Shown here in pieces: positions 1-8,425 of a DNA stretch of 64,000 bases (position 1 is its first letter; the number at the start of each line of letters is the position of its first letter). Below the pieces are notes generated by a model. It made no database searches and was not told where the DNA came from. It saw only the letters and a list, made by a program, of their open reading frames with translations. Position numbers and translations under genes: made by a program. The DNA is from an uncultured Clostridium sp. (lineage in GTDB: Bacteria > Bacillota > Clostridia > TANB77 > CAG-508): assembly GCA_900553685.1 (NCBI GenBank), contig USEI01000002.1:98074-162073 (forward strand). The letters are read 5' to 3'.

Positions 1-657
1 GTCTTTATAAATTTCTAGATTTCTTTTTTGTTCCATTAGTTTACGAATTTTATTTTCCACAATATTTATTGGTCTTTGAGAAGTTCTTTCTGTTCCAACT
101 TCTTCATTTTGATTTCTTATTATTTTATCAATAGCCTTTTTATATGAAATATTATCATCACCTGAGGAAACTAAGTTGCTTATTTTCTGAATAATACTAT
201 TTTGACTTGATTTGCTAAGTTTCATTCCTTCTTGCTCTGTTATTGCTGTACTATAAAAAGTTTCTTCATCTAAATTTGTTTGTTCTGTAAAAAAATTTAT
301 GCCTTTTGATTTATCCATTGTAAAAGTTGAAGAAATATCTTCTTTATTTGAATTATATATAATTGGATTTTTCTTTTTAAATTCTCTATATACTTCAAAA
401 GTTTTACCATCATCTAAGGTATAATTAATTTTTCCTGAAAAATTATCTGCATCCCATGGTTTATATTTTTCAAAATCTGAAATTTCTTTTCCATTTTTAT
501 TTTTAGAAGTTCCATAAAGCATTCCAGAGATAAATTTCAACATGCTTGATTTTCCAGATTCATTTTCGCCAAAAATTATATTTATGCCATCTGTAAAATC
601 CACTTGTCTATCTTTTAATTTTCCAAAACCATTAACTTTTAAACTATTTATTTTCAA
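1..657 (-). CDS. SbcC/YhaN-like AAA ATPase, N-terminal part (runs off the left edge)
   Basis: The minus strand is open from a TTG at 657 to the window edge (219 residues seen). A GAGGTGA ribosome site lies six bases before the TTG. The protein starts LKINSLKVNGFGKLKD and has a Walker A motif, FGENESGKSS, around residue 33, the layout of SbcC/RecF/YhaN-type ABC ATPases with an N-terminal P-loop and a long coiled coil. The coiled coil and C-terminal half lie outside the window. It follows the SbcD-like nuclease by 13 bases, the usual nuclease-ATPase gene pair for processing DNA ends or hairpins. Family assignment is good. Whether it is SbcC proper or the YhaN branch cannot be decided from this fragment; a size under about 900 residues would favour YhaN. 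Confidence 0.8.
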   Translation of the reverse strand, partial: MKINSLKVNGFGKLKDRQVDFTDGINIIFGENESGKSSMLKFISGMLYGTSKNKNGKEISDFEKYKPWDADNFSGKINYTLDDGKTFEVYREFKKKNPIIYNSNKEDISSTFTMDKSKGINFFTEQTNLDEETFYSTAITEQEGMKLSKSSQNSIIQKISNLVSSGDDNISYKKAIDKIIRNQNEEVGTERTSQRPINIVENKIRKLMEQKRNLEIYKD

Positions 658-670
658 TATTTTTCACCTC

Positions 671-1745
671 TTACATTGCTTCTAAACCTATTTCAATAGC
701 TTTTTGAAATTCTTCTTCTGTACATAATTTACTTTCATATGCTTTTAAAACTTCTCTAACAAAAATTCCTTTTATATTATTTTGCTTTGAAAGTTCTTCT
801 ATATCATAGCTTAATTTTGTATTATCTTTTAATTTTAAAATGTTATCACTTGAAATTGCTTCTAAAAGTTTTCTTGAATTTATTTCAAAATTTCTTTTTC
901 CTGTTAAAATTATTTTATACATGGTCATTGAGTCTAAATTTAAATTTAAAATTTTTTCAATTAAATCTTCTTTTGATAATAAATCATCTACTTTTAATTC
1001 TTTTTCTTCAAATTTTCTGTCATCTAATTTTACAAATTCTATATTTAAATTTCCTTTAGAAATTTCTCCGCACTATCATTCCATGCTCTCCAAGTTCATC
1101 AAAACCTAAAGAAATCATTGAACCTGGATAAAATATTCTATTTTTATTATTTAAATTATTTTTATGAATGTGTCCTAAAGCCACATAATCAAATCCTATG
1201 GCATTTAATTTAGATTCAAGTATTGGGTTATATGAAAATCCTTCTTTGTCCTTTGACCCATTTAAATCGCAATGAGCTACTAATATATTAGGCTTATCTG
1301 AACTAGGAATTTCTAAATTTTCTAAAGGAGATTTTTCCATATAAAAATCTGTGAAAGCCATCCCATATATATTTACATTATTATCTTCATATTTTTCAAC
1401 TTGAGAATTATAAAAAATATATACATTATCACTAAACTCAAAACTATCATAATAAGAATTTTTTATATATGGGTCATGATTTCCAGGAGTTATAAATATT
1501 TTAGTATTTGGTATTTCTTTAAATAACTTTGAAATATACTCTATTGTTGATTCTTTAACATATTCATGTTCATATAAATCTCCAGCAATAAATAAATATT
1601 CTATATTATTTGTTTTTACATATTCAATTGCCTTTTTAAAAGCACTTCTTTGTTCTAACCTTCTTTTCTCCCCTAAATTTTCTCTGGAATTTAAAGAAGT
1701 AAATGGTGTATCAAAATGCATATCAGCAATATGTACAAATTTCAT
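671..1745 (-). CDS. SbcD/YhaO-like DNA repair exonuclease, read through a +1 frameshift at CGGA
   Basis: A calcineurin-type phosphoesterase. The metal-binding motifs are in order: HIADMHFD at residues 5-12, FIAGDLYEHE near 50-60, TPGNHDPY near 90, VAHCD near 160 and LGHIHKNN near 190. The first frame stops at 1056 after GMIV-RRNF. The remaining C-terminal domain (EISKGNLNIEF onward, to 671) lies in the +1 frame. The junction reads GTG CGG A at 1073-1067; skipping the C gives GTG GGA GAA (V-G-E) and a 357-residue protein, normal for this family. The gene pairs with the ATPase gene 13 bases downstream. It has its own promoter and follows the terminator of the VirD4-like gene. Without the shift, the C-terminal capping/ATPase-contact domain would be lost. 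It could be a pseudogene or a base error, but three other genes here show the same break. Confidence 0.85.
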
Positions 1746-1775
1746 ATAATCACTCTTTTCTTTTTTAGTTTAATT

Positions 1776-1804
1776 ATTTTATCATACACTATATTTATAG
1801 TCAA
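1776..1804 (-). promoter_or_regulatory. Sigma-A-type promoter of the SbcD-like operon
   Basis: On the minus strand, -35 TTGACT (1804-1799) and -10 TAAAAT (1781-1776) are separated by exactly 17 bases. The site lies 31 bases before the ATG at 1745. Confidence 0.6.
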
Positions 1805-1851
1805 TACGATAATGCGAAAATTTGTTTTGTTTTATTTTTATTACCAAAAAT

Positions 1852-1878
1852 AAAAAAGTCTATAAAATAGACTTTTTT
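1852..1878 (-). terminator. Rho-independent terminator after the VirD4-like gene
   Basis: A 12-bp perfect stem (AAAAAAGTCTAT with its complement) closes a 3-base loop. Its T-rich arm on the minus strand forms the U-tract, nine bases after the stop codon at 1887. Confidence 0.8.
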
Positions 1879-1886
1879 ACAATATT

Positions 1887-3933
1887 TTAATCTTCTGAAT
1901 CTATTGAGCCGAATAGTTCATCAAATTTTGCTTCCAATTCTTTTTGAATATCTATCAATTCTGCTTGTCTTTTTTCCTCCTCTTCTTTTTGTTCTGGAGT
2001 TAATGGTGCTTGAGCAGTTTTAGGTGCCGCAGCATCTGCTCCATTTGCTACATTTGGTGTATTTAATTCTTCTGTTTCATCAGAAAATAAATCATCTAAT
2101 GATTCTAAAGAATTTGCATTACCTCCTGTTGTTCCAGTACCAGAATCATCTTGTCCTTCTACATAAGGATTATATGGATTATATTTTCTCCAAACACCTC
2201 TATCAAGATGTACATCATTATGGTCTGCTTTATATTTTGTTACTAATTTTCCTTCTGGATATTTAAAGTAATAATATTTATTAGCCTTTACTGGTTTTAT
2301 ACCTTTTTCATAAATAATGCAAAGATCATTATCCATTCTTCTTAATTCGTCTGGTGTCATAAGAGCTCTTCCCATTACTTGATCTGATTCGCTCTTACCT
2401 TGCTTCCAGTCTTCTCTATCTTTATTTACTGAAACATTATCTCTTGTTATTGTCTTTTCACCTAAAGCTTTTGAAAAATATTCTACTGTTTTTTGTGAGT
2501 TAGATCCTAAGAAAAGGTGCGTATCACAGTTACCTATAATTGTTTCATAAGCTTCTTTGTATACAGCCTCTAATTGGTCTAAGTTTTGTAAAATAACACT
2601 AAATGAAATTTTTCTACTTCTTGATGTAGAAATCTTTTTATCAAAATCTGGTATTTGCCCAATATTTGCAAACTCATCTAGTATAAAATATGTAGGTACA
2701 GGTAGTGCTCCTCCATTAACATCTGCAAAATCATAAAGTTGTTGAATCATTTGTGAAAAGAATATTGTTAATAAGAAGTCATAAGCTGTATGTGTATCTG
2801 ATGATATAACATATACTGCTGTCTTTTTTCTACCAATATCTGTAAAATCTATTGTATTTGTTGAAGTTACTTCTGCAATTTCTCTTGAGTCAAATTTACC
2901 AAGTTTTGATTGCAAAGTACCAAGTACAGATCCAAATGTTTTTTCAGGTAACATTTCAATATTTTTGTAATACATTCTTGCTGGATGATCAAAAGGTAAT
3001 TGATTCATTAAATTTGTAAGTAAATTATCTCCACCACTACTATTTGCTGTTCTTACAAGTTCTGAACAACTTGCTAAACTTTGTTCTTCAAGTGGTCTTA
3101 CGGCTTTTAAATAGTAAATTAATGCTTTCATTAGCATTTCACCCATATCATCCCAAAATGGATCTGAACTTTTACCTTCTCCTTGACCTTTAACTATTGT
3201 GTTTGCAATAATATCTACATCTATTTCATTATTAATATGATGTAAAGGATTATATCCATCACTATTTTGTGGATGTACTAAGTTTAATACTTTTATATCA
3301 TAACCTTTTGCTTTAAAATATCCTGCTGTTTTATCATATAATTCACCCTTAGGATCTGTAAAAACATAAGAACCTAATAATTGTAAAGCATTTGGAATAA
3401 CGAATGAAGCTGATTTACCAGCACCAGAACCTCCGTACAACAAGTACGTTTACGTTACCACGTTTATCTACTGGTAAGTAGTTTTTTTCAGCTAAAACAA
3501 TACCTTTATTTTTACTTAAAACTTTATATTGTTCTCCATTTTCACTCCAATCACTTGAACCATTTTCTATATCTTCGTATTCATGTTTTGGAAGTGCTTT
3601 AACAAGTCCTATAACTGCAAAAAATAGATATATACCAAATACTAGTTTTAATAAAGTCCAAAATCCAGCAAAATAAATTTCATTAAAACATTTTCCAAAT
3701 TCAGCAAGTGGAGAAACTATTCCTGAACCTAGTCTTGTAAGAAATACTCCCCATAAGTCACCATTCATTGGATTTTGTGAAAATTTCACACCTGCTGCAT
3801 TTTGAGCATCTATAATTGCTGTATTAAGTGGTGCTACCAACCATATAATAACAATTACAACTAGAATTGTATATACTATTAATTTAGTTTTTATTTTTCT
3901 AAAAGCTGATTTTATCTTATCTAAAAATCCCAT
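1887..3933 (-). CDS. VirD4/TraG-type coupling ATPase, read through a +1 frameshift inside Walker A
   Basis: A type IV secretion/conjugation coupling protein, the hexameric inner-membrane pump that feeds DNA or protein to a channel. Two membrane helices (about residues 17-33 and 89-112) precede the motor domain. Walker A reads VVGGSGAGKS around residue 167 and Walker B is FILDEFANIG. The C-terminus is an acidic, Ala/Pro-rich tail. The upstream frame ends at 3415 and the downstream frame has no proper start. They join at GTA CGG A (3438-3432): skipping C gives V-G-G-S-G-A-G-K-S and a 681-residue protein. I chose the ATG at 3933 (AAGGTGGG upstream) over a GTG nine bases earlier. No relaxase, VirB4 or other channel genes lie nearby, so its partners are unknown. 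Two small genes upstream on the same strand are probably co-transcribed. Confidence 0.85.
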
Positions 3934-3984
3934 TTTTCCCACCTTTTCTTAAGTGTATTTTATATAACAAGTATATAAGGATTT

Positions 3985-4329
3985 TTATTTTTCTTCTAAT
4001 CCTTTATCTTGTGTTGTTTCTTTATTTTTAGATTTATCTTCTTTTAATCTAACTTTTGGTCCTTCAGCAATAGCAGGAATCAATGGTTTAAATGCTATAG
4101 TAGTAACTGCACCAGCTTTTGTATAGTCACCTGCTTTTTTAGTTCCATCTGATGATGAAGAACTTGCAGTATTATTTGCTGTCTCACTTATTCTTTCTTC
4201 TGAAAATTCTGCTTCCATTGCTTCTATTTCAAAAGCGTATCCTGCCTCTTCTATTCTTTTTTGAACATCCTCGCTATTTTCTACTACTTTCATACTACCA
4301 CCATTTGGCTTTGTAGTCTCTTTACTCAT
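3985..4329 (-). CDS. Small hydrophilic protein of unknown function
   Basis: 114 residues, not recognised. It is rich in Glu, Lys, Ser and Thr, with an SSSSS run in the middle and a charged Lys/Glu tail; no membrane segment or Cys motif is seen, so much of it may be disordered. AAAGGAGA stands before the ATG at 4329. It lies between another unknown gene and the VirD4-like ATPase on the same strand, with gaps of 30 and about 50 bases. An accessory or substrate role for the ATPase is possible but rests only on position. Confidence 0.6.
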   Translation of the reverse strand: MSKETTKPNGGSMKVVENSEDVQKRIEEAGYAFEIEAMEAEFSEERISETANNTASSSSSDGTKKAGDYTKAGAVTTIAFKPLIPAIAEGPKVRLKEDKSKNKETTQDKGLEEK

Positions 4330-4359
4330 AATTTATAGTCTCTCCTTTCGGCTCTCTAT

Positions 4360-4890
4360 TTATTTCTTTTTATCTTCTCTAATTTCAAAAGCAAAATATT
4401 TTTTATAAGGTTTTAATTTACATTTTCCTTTAACTTCATTTGCTTCTTCATCAAAATATAGAATTGGTTTTACTTCCTCTCCTGTTTCTGGATCAATTAT
4501 TGAAATTGGTCTTTTCATATTTGGTGTGTACGCAAATTCTTTAAAGTCTGTTTCTTCTTCATTATAAATTGTTTTAAATTTCATTGGCATTGGCTTCTTT
4601 GATATTCTAACCGTATCATAGTCTAAAAATCCCATATTAATTACAACTTTCTCTTTTGCAAAAGAAAGAATTACCAAAGGATTTCCTTCTGGTGCAGGGT
4701 TCTCAACAAAGAAAGTTTTTTTCTTATTATCACCAACAAATTCCTCTGAATATTCTAGTCTTTCAACAGTATACTTAGGAGAATTTTTTGCAAATTCTTT
4801 TTCAGTTTTGTTTACTTGATATATTACAGTACTAACATCTTTACGGTCTGTAATACTAAAATATTTTCCTTGTAAGTTTTCTTCAACCAT
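4360..4890 (-). CDS. Hypothetical protein upstream of the VirD4-like gene
   Basis: 176 residues, not recognised. It is soluble, without signal peptide or membrane helix, and made of alternating charged and beta-prone segments (VVINMGFLDYDTVRIS, ISIIDPETGEEVKPILYFDEE), which suggests a small all-beta domain. A good AAGGAGAG ribosome site precedes the ATG at 4890. It is the first gene of a likely three-gene unit with the 114-residue protein and the VirD4-like ATPase. I give it no function. Confidence 0.65.
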   Translation of the reverse strand: MVEENLQGKYFSITDRKDVSTVIYQVNKTEKEFAKNSPKYTVERLEYSEEFVGDNKKKTFFVENPAPEGNPLVILSFAKEKVVINMGFLDYDTVRISKKPMPMKFKTIYNEEETDFKEFAYTPNMKRPISIIDPETGEEVKPILYFDEEANEVKGKCKLKPYKKYFAFEIREDKKK

Positions 4891-5004
4891 TTATTTCTAC
4901 TCTCCTTATAAAAGTTTCTTACAAATGTGATTTATCTTATGTAAAAACACACATTTATTATATATTAATGATTTTAAAAAGTCAACGATTTTTTAAAACT
5001 TATG

Positions 5005-5892
5005 TTAACCAATTCTTGGATTAAATTTAGACATTTCATTAAACTCTTTAAAAAGCTTTAATTCTTGTTTACTAGGATTCTTAGGAATCATAATTTTAGT
5101 ATCTAAAATCAATTTTCCTCTACCACCTTTTCCATCTTTATAGCCTCTATTTTCTATTTCTATTTTTTCACCACTTTGTATTCCTGCTGGTACATATACA
5201 GAAACATCTTCATTAATTCCATTTATAGTTACTTTTGTACTAAGAGCAGCTTCCCAAGGAGTTAAATATAAATTAGTTTTTAAATCATAGCCTTCAAGAG
5301 AAAAACGTTCATCATTATCTATTTTTACTCTAATAAATAAATCTCCATTTTTTCCTCCATTTTTTCCAGGTTTTCCTTGACCCACAATTCTAATTTTTTC
5401 ATTATTTTGAATTCCAGCTGGTACTTGTACTTTAAATTTTTTCAGTTTCCCTTCAACTGTTCTTACTCCTATTGATTGCTCTTTTCCTCTAAATGCATCT
5501 TCTATAGAAATATTAATTTCTGTTTCTATATTTTCACCTTTACATGGTGCTTTTTTATTTTTTACTTCTGCTTTTTCTTCTATTGTTCCAAAAAACATAT
5601 TAAAAAAATCACTAAATAGTGAATCTTTACTTCTTTTACTTTCTTCATAATATCCGTTATGTTTTCCAACATTTCTATTCCACATTCTATCATATTTTCT
5701 TTTACTTATATTATCTGAAAGTACTCTATATGCCTCATTTATATCTTTAAATCGTTCTTCATATTTTTTATTTGCAATATTAACGTCAGGATGATATTTT
5801 TTTGCTTGTTCCCTATATGCTGCTTTTATTTGTGCCATACTAACTTTATTTGTTTGCAAACCCAAAATTTTGTAATAATCCTTAAATATCAT
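5005..5892 (-). CDS. DnaJ-family cochaperone (CbpA type)
   Basis: 295 residues. The N-terminal J domain (residues 4-70) carries the HPD motif (KKYHPDVNIA), which stimulates the Hsp70 ATPase. A linker of about 50 residues replaces the Gly/Phe region. There are no CxxCxGxG zinc repeats. The rest is a two-part DnaJ C-terminal substrate-binding domain (KVQVPAGIQNNEKIRIVGQG, VYVPAGIQSGEKIEIENRG). This layout matches CbpA-type (class B) cochaperones rather than DnaJ itself. No dnaK, grpE or hrcA is adjacent and no CIRCE operator is visible, so it is a solitary cochaperone gene. Confidence 0.85.
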   Translation of the reverse strand: MIFKDYYKILGLQTNKVSMAQIKAAYREQAKKYHPDVNIANKKYEERFKDINEAYRVLSDNISKRKYDRMWNRNVGKHNGYYEESKRSKDSLFSDFFNMFFGTIEEKAEVKNKKAPCKGENIETEINISIEDAFRGKEQSIGVRTVEGKLKKFKVQVPAGIQNNEKIRIVGQGKPGKNGGKNGDLFIRVKIDNDERFSLEGYDLKTNLYLTPWEAALSTKVTINGINEDVSVYVPAGIQSGEKIEIENRGYKDGKGGRGKLILDTKIMIPKNPSKQELKLFKEFNEMSKFNPRIG

Positions 5893-6066
5893 TTCAACAT
5901 CCCCCGAACTTTTTTAAAATCCAAAGTGATTATATCATTTCAATTAAAGTTTGTGAAGTTTTTTTAGAAATTTGTAGAATTTTTTTATTAATTTTATTTT
6001 TTTGAACAAACATACAAAAAATATATTATTATTTCTCAAAGTTCACATTATATAAACTTCTATAAA

Positions 6067-6108
6067 AATAGAAAGTAGTTTATATTGGTATATAAACTAC
6101 TTTCTATT
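6067..6108 (-). terminator. Orphan terminator-like hairpin
   Basis: Nineteen base pairs, four-base loop and TTTTT after the stem on the minus strand. There is no upstream minus-strand gene until mscL, which points the other way. It may end an unannotated small RNA starting in 6110-6520, or stop transcription antisense to mscL. Confidence 0.5.
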
Positions 6109-6420
6109 ATGTTAGCTACTTTTTAAATTTTATCTTATTATTTTTTTCTTTAGTAATTTTGACTTAACTTTTCTCTCGTTTTGTTGAATAAAATATACTA
6201 CACTTTTTTCATTTTGCATATAAAAATAATTTTACATTTTTAGGTTATTTTTAAACTTTTTCTACGCAAATCAGTAGTTTCGGTTTTTTATCATTTTTAT
6301 TACTTTCAATATTTTTCATTTTTTATTCTGTTTTATTGTCCATTTTTCAAATTAAACATTTCAGTTGTGTTTTTTATTAATCTATTATAAATTAATTGCT
6401 TTGCCTTTTATCTTTTATAA

Positions 6421-6449
6421 TTGACATACTAATATTAATATTATATATT
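6421..6449 (+). promoter_or_regulatory. Promoter of mscL
   Basis: -35 TTGACA (6421-6426, perfect), 17-base spacer and -10 TATATT (6444-6449). This leaves a leader of about 73 bases before the ATG at 6529. Confidence 0.65.
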
Positions 6450-6528
6450 TATTTTCATAAAGTATTATTATATATATCACACAAAATATTATTAATAATA
6501 TTTTAAATAAATAAAATAGGTGATTATT

Positions 6529-7020
6529 ATGTTAAAAGAATTTAAAGAATTTGCCACTCGTGGTAATATTGTTGACTTAGCAGTTGGTGTTGTAATAGGT
6601 GGTGCATTTCAATCAATTATAAATTCACTTGTATCAGATATTATCATGCCAGCAGTTTCTATTTTTACTGGAAAAGTAGATTTTTCAGACATGGTTTTTA
6701 CTGTTGGTGGAGCTTCAATAAAATATGGAAACTTCATTACTGCTGTTGTAAATTTTCTAATTATCGCTTTTTCTATATTTTTAGTTGTTAGATATTTGAA
6801 TAAATTAAATAAAAAAATGGAAAATATCAAATTTGGTAGAATAAAAAAAATATCTTCAAAATTTAAAGAAAATAAAAAAGAGGACACTTCATGTGTCCCT
6901 ACTGTAAAAATTTGTCCTTATTGTTTTTCTGAAATAAATTATAAAGCAACTCGATGTCCACATTGTACTTCAAAACTTGAAGAAAATAAAAATTTAGAAG
7001 AAACTTTACATACTTCTTAA
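6529..7020 (+). CDS. mscL: Large-conductance mechanosensitive channel with a C-terminal zinc ribbon
   Basis: 163 residues. The N-terminus MLKEFKEFATRGNIVDLAVGVVIGGAFQSIINSLVSDIIMP is the conserved amphipathic helix and first pore helix of MscL, and the second helix is NFITAVVNFLIIAFSIFLVVRYLN. MscL releases solutes during hypo-osmotic shock. The usual short C-terminal bundle is replaced or extended by about 40 residues with CPYCFSEINYKATRCPHC, a CxxC-x(n)-CxxC zinc ribbon around residues 130-150. I chose the ATG at 6529 (AGGTGA upstream) over a GTG nine bases earlier. The cytosolic ribbon could gate the channel or bind a partner; that is inference. Confidence 0.92.
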   Translation: MLKEFKEFATRGNIVDLAVGVVIGGAFQSIINSLVSDIIMPAVSIFTGKVDFSDMVFTVGGASIKYGNFITAVVNFLIIAFSIFLVVRYLNKLNKKMENIKFGRIKKISSKFKENKKEDTSCVPTVKICPYCFSEINYKATRCPHCTSKLEENKNLEETLHTS

Positions 7021-7073
7021 AAATCAAAATTCAATATTTTGAAGAGAATTTTTTATATCAAATTTATATATTC

Positions 7074-7775
7074 CTACATCTCATTTAAAATTTTGTCAGC
7101 CTCTTCTTGTGTTATATATTTATATTTTACCATTTTGCTTAAAACCTGAGCATGCCTTTGTTTTGCTAAATCAGGATTTTTAGTTGGAGAATATACTGAT
7201 GGAGCATTTGGAATTCCTGCAAGTAAAGTAGATTCATATAAACTCATATCTTGAACTTCTTTATCGAAATATCCTTCTGCTGCATCATGTATATTATAAT
7301 ATCCATCTCCGAAATACATTGTATTTACATATAATTCAAAAATTTCTTCTTTACTACATTCTTTTTCAAATTCAAATGCCATAAAAACTTCTGCAATTTT
7401 CCTAGTAAATTCTTTCTTTTGAGTAAAATATGTATTTTTAGCAAGTTGCTGAGTTATTGTACTTCCTCCTTCTGCTAAGCTCATTGTTTGTATATCTTTT
7501 ATAACTGCTCTTGCTATTGAAATCAAATCTATTCCATTATGCTCAAAAAATCTTCTATCTTCTACTGCAATAACTGCATGAACATAATCATCTGGTAAAG
7601 TCTCAAATTCTGTATAGTATTCTGTGGCATCTTTTATTTCCTCAATTTTATCTGATATGCTTGTTTCTGTTATTGCTTCTTTATACATTGTATATCCCTG
7701 ATAAGTTAAAACTCCTCCTGCAATTACTCCAATAGTTACTATAAAAATTAAAATACGCTTCAAAAGTTTTTTCAT
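7074..7775 (-). CDS. Monofunctional peptidoglycan glycosyltransferase (GT51)
   Basis: 233 residues: one N-terminal membrane helix (about 8-27) followed by a complete GT51 transglycosylase domain. Signature motifs are AVIAVEDRRFFEHNGID (catalytic Glu), GGSTITQQLAKN, the basic KKEFTRKIAEVFMAFEFE segment and ELYVNTMYFGDGYYNI. It polymerises lipid II into glycan strands outside the membrane. No transpeptidase domain follows, so it needs a separate PBP for cross-linking. The GT51 fold is clear; which cell-cycle stage or PBP it serves is not visible. Confidence 0.9.
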   Translation of the reverse strand: MKKLLKRILIFIVTIGVIAGGVLTYQGYTMYKEAITETSISDKIEEIKDATEYYTEFETLPDDYVHAVIAVEDRRFFEHNGIDLISIARAVIKDIQTMSLAEGGSTITQQLAKNTYFTQKKEFTRKIAEVFMAFEFEKECSKEEIFELYVNTMYFGDGYYNIHDAAEGYFDKEVQDMSLYESTLLAGIPNAPSVYSPTKNPDLAKQRHAQVLSKMVKYKYITQEEADKILNEM

Positions 7776-7825
7776 ATACTTCTCCTTATATTCATCTTGC
7801 TAAAATATAATAATTTATATTTATT

Positions 7826-8278
7826 CTAATATCCTAAGTTTTTTAAAAAAGCTTCACAGCCTTCTACAATATCTTCATAAGTTTTATCAAAATTTCCTGT
7901 ATACCAAGGATCTGCTATATCTCTTGGATTTTCAGTAAAGTCTAAAAGTTTACTTATCTTTTTATTTTTATCATTTCCAAATATTCCAATAATTGATTGA
8001 ATATTTCTTTCTTCCATTCCTATTATATAATCATATTTTTCATAATCTGTTTTTTTTAGTTTTATAGCTTTTCTATGTTCAACTTTAATTCCAACAGAAT
8101 TTAATTTCCTTACTGTTCCATAATGAACATCGTTTCCGATTTCTTCAGAACTCGTTGCAGAAGATGCTATATAAAATTTATCGTCTATTCCTCTTTTTCT
8201 TATCATATCTTTTAAAATAAATTCTGCCATTGGAGATCGACATATATTTCCCAAACATACAAACATCACTTTTATCAT
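7826..8278 (-). CDS. Low-molecular-weight protein tyrosine phosphatase
   Basis: 150 residues, the full family length. The catalytic P-loop VCLGNICRSPMAE (CX5R) is at residues 7-19 and the general-acid Asp lies in ADPWYTG near 127. Such enzymes dephosphorylate Tyr (or Arg) on proteins; in Firmicutes they often act on capsule kinases or stress regulators. No tyrosine kinase or capsule gene is adjacent. It lies between the GT51 gene and the terminator that closes the ddl operon. Confidence 0.9.
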   Translation of the reverse strand: MIKVMFVCLGNICRSPMAEFILKDMIRKRGIDDKFYIASSATSSEEIGNDVHYGTVRKLNSVGIKVEHRKAIKLKKTDYEKYDYIIGMEERNIQSIIGIFGNDKNKKISKLLDFTENPRDIADPWYTGNFDKTYEDIVEGCEAFLKNLGY

Positions 8279-8357
8279 AATATTCCTCCTGCTCTTATAT
8301 ATCTATTTTACCATAAAAACATTCTATTTCAATTAAATTAAGAAAATATTAAAAAAG

Positions 8358-8389
8358 AGATAGCAATTCTCTAATGAATTACTATCTCA
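8358..8389 (-). terminator. Terminator of the hydrolase-MurF-ddl operon
   Basis: The arms at 8358-8370 and 8377-8389 pair over 13 positions. The single C-A mismatch on the plus strand becomes a G-U pair on the minus strand, so the minus RNA is the one that folds. It is followed by six T on the minus strand. Confidence 0.8.
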
Positions 8390-8425
8390 AAAAAATATCT
8401 TGATATTTTTTATTAAAGTATAAAT

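Larger units (their letters stand above)
5893..6528. other. 636-base intergenic region with an orphan 19-bp hairpin
   Basis: Divergent spacer between the CbpA-type gene and mscL. No open frame with a ribosome site is seen. It holds a perfect 19-bp inverted repeat (6067-6085 with 6090-6108, loop TGGT). On the minus strand the repeat is followed by TTTTT, as in an intrinsic terminator, yet no gene ends there. The stretch 6110-6420 is strongly T-rich on the plus strand. The mscL promoter is at its right end. Confidence 0.5.

Noticed and set aside
1887..4890. An integrative conjugative element.
   Set aside because: No integrase, relaxase, VirB4-like ATPase or attachment repeats are visible.
7026..7052. 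A terminator between mscL and the GT51 gene.
   Set aside because: Two weak, overlapping stems compete and neither is longer than seven pairs; support was too poor to list it.
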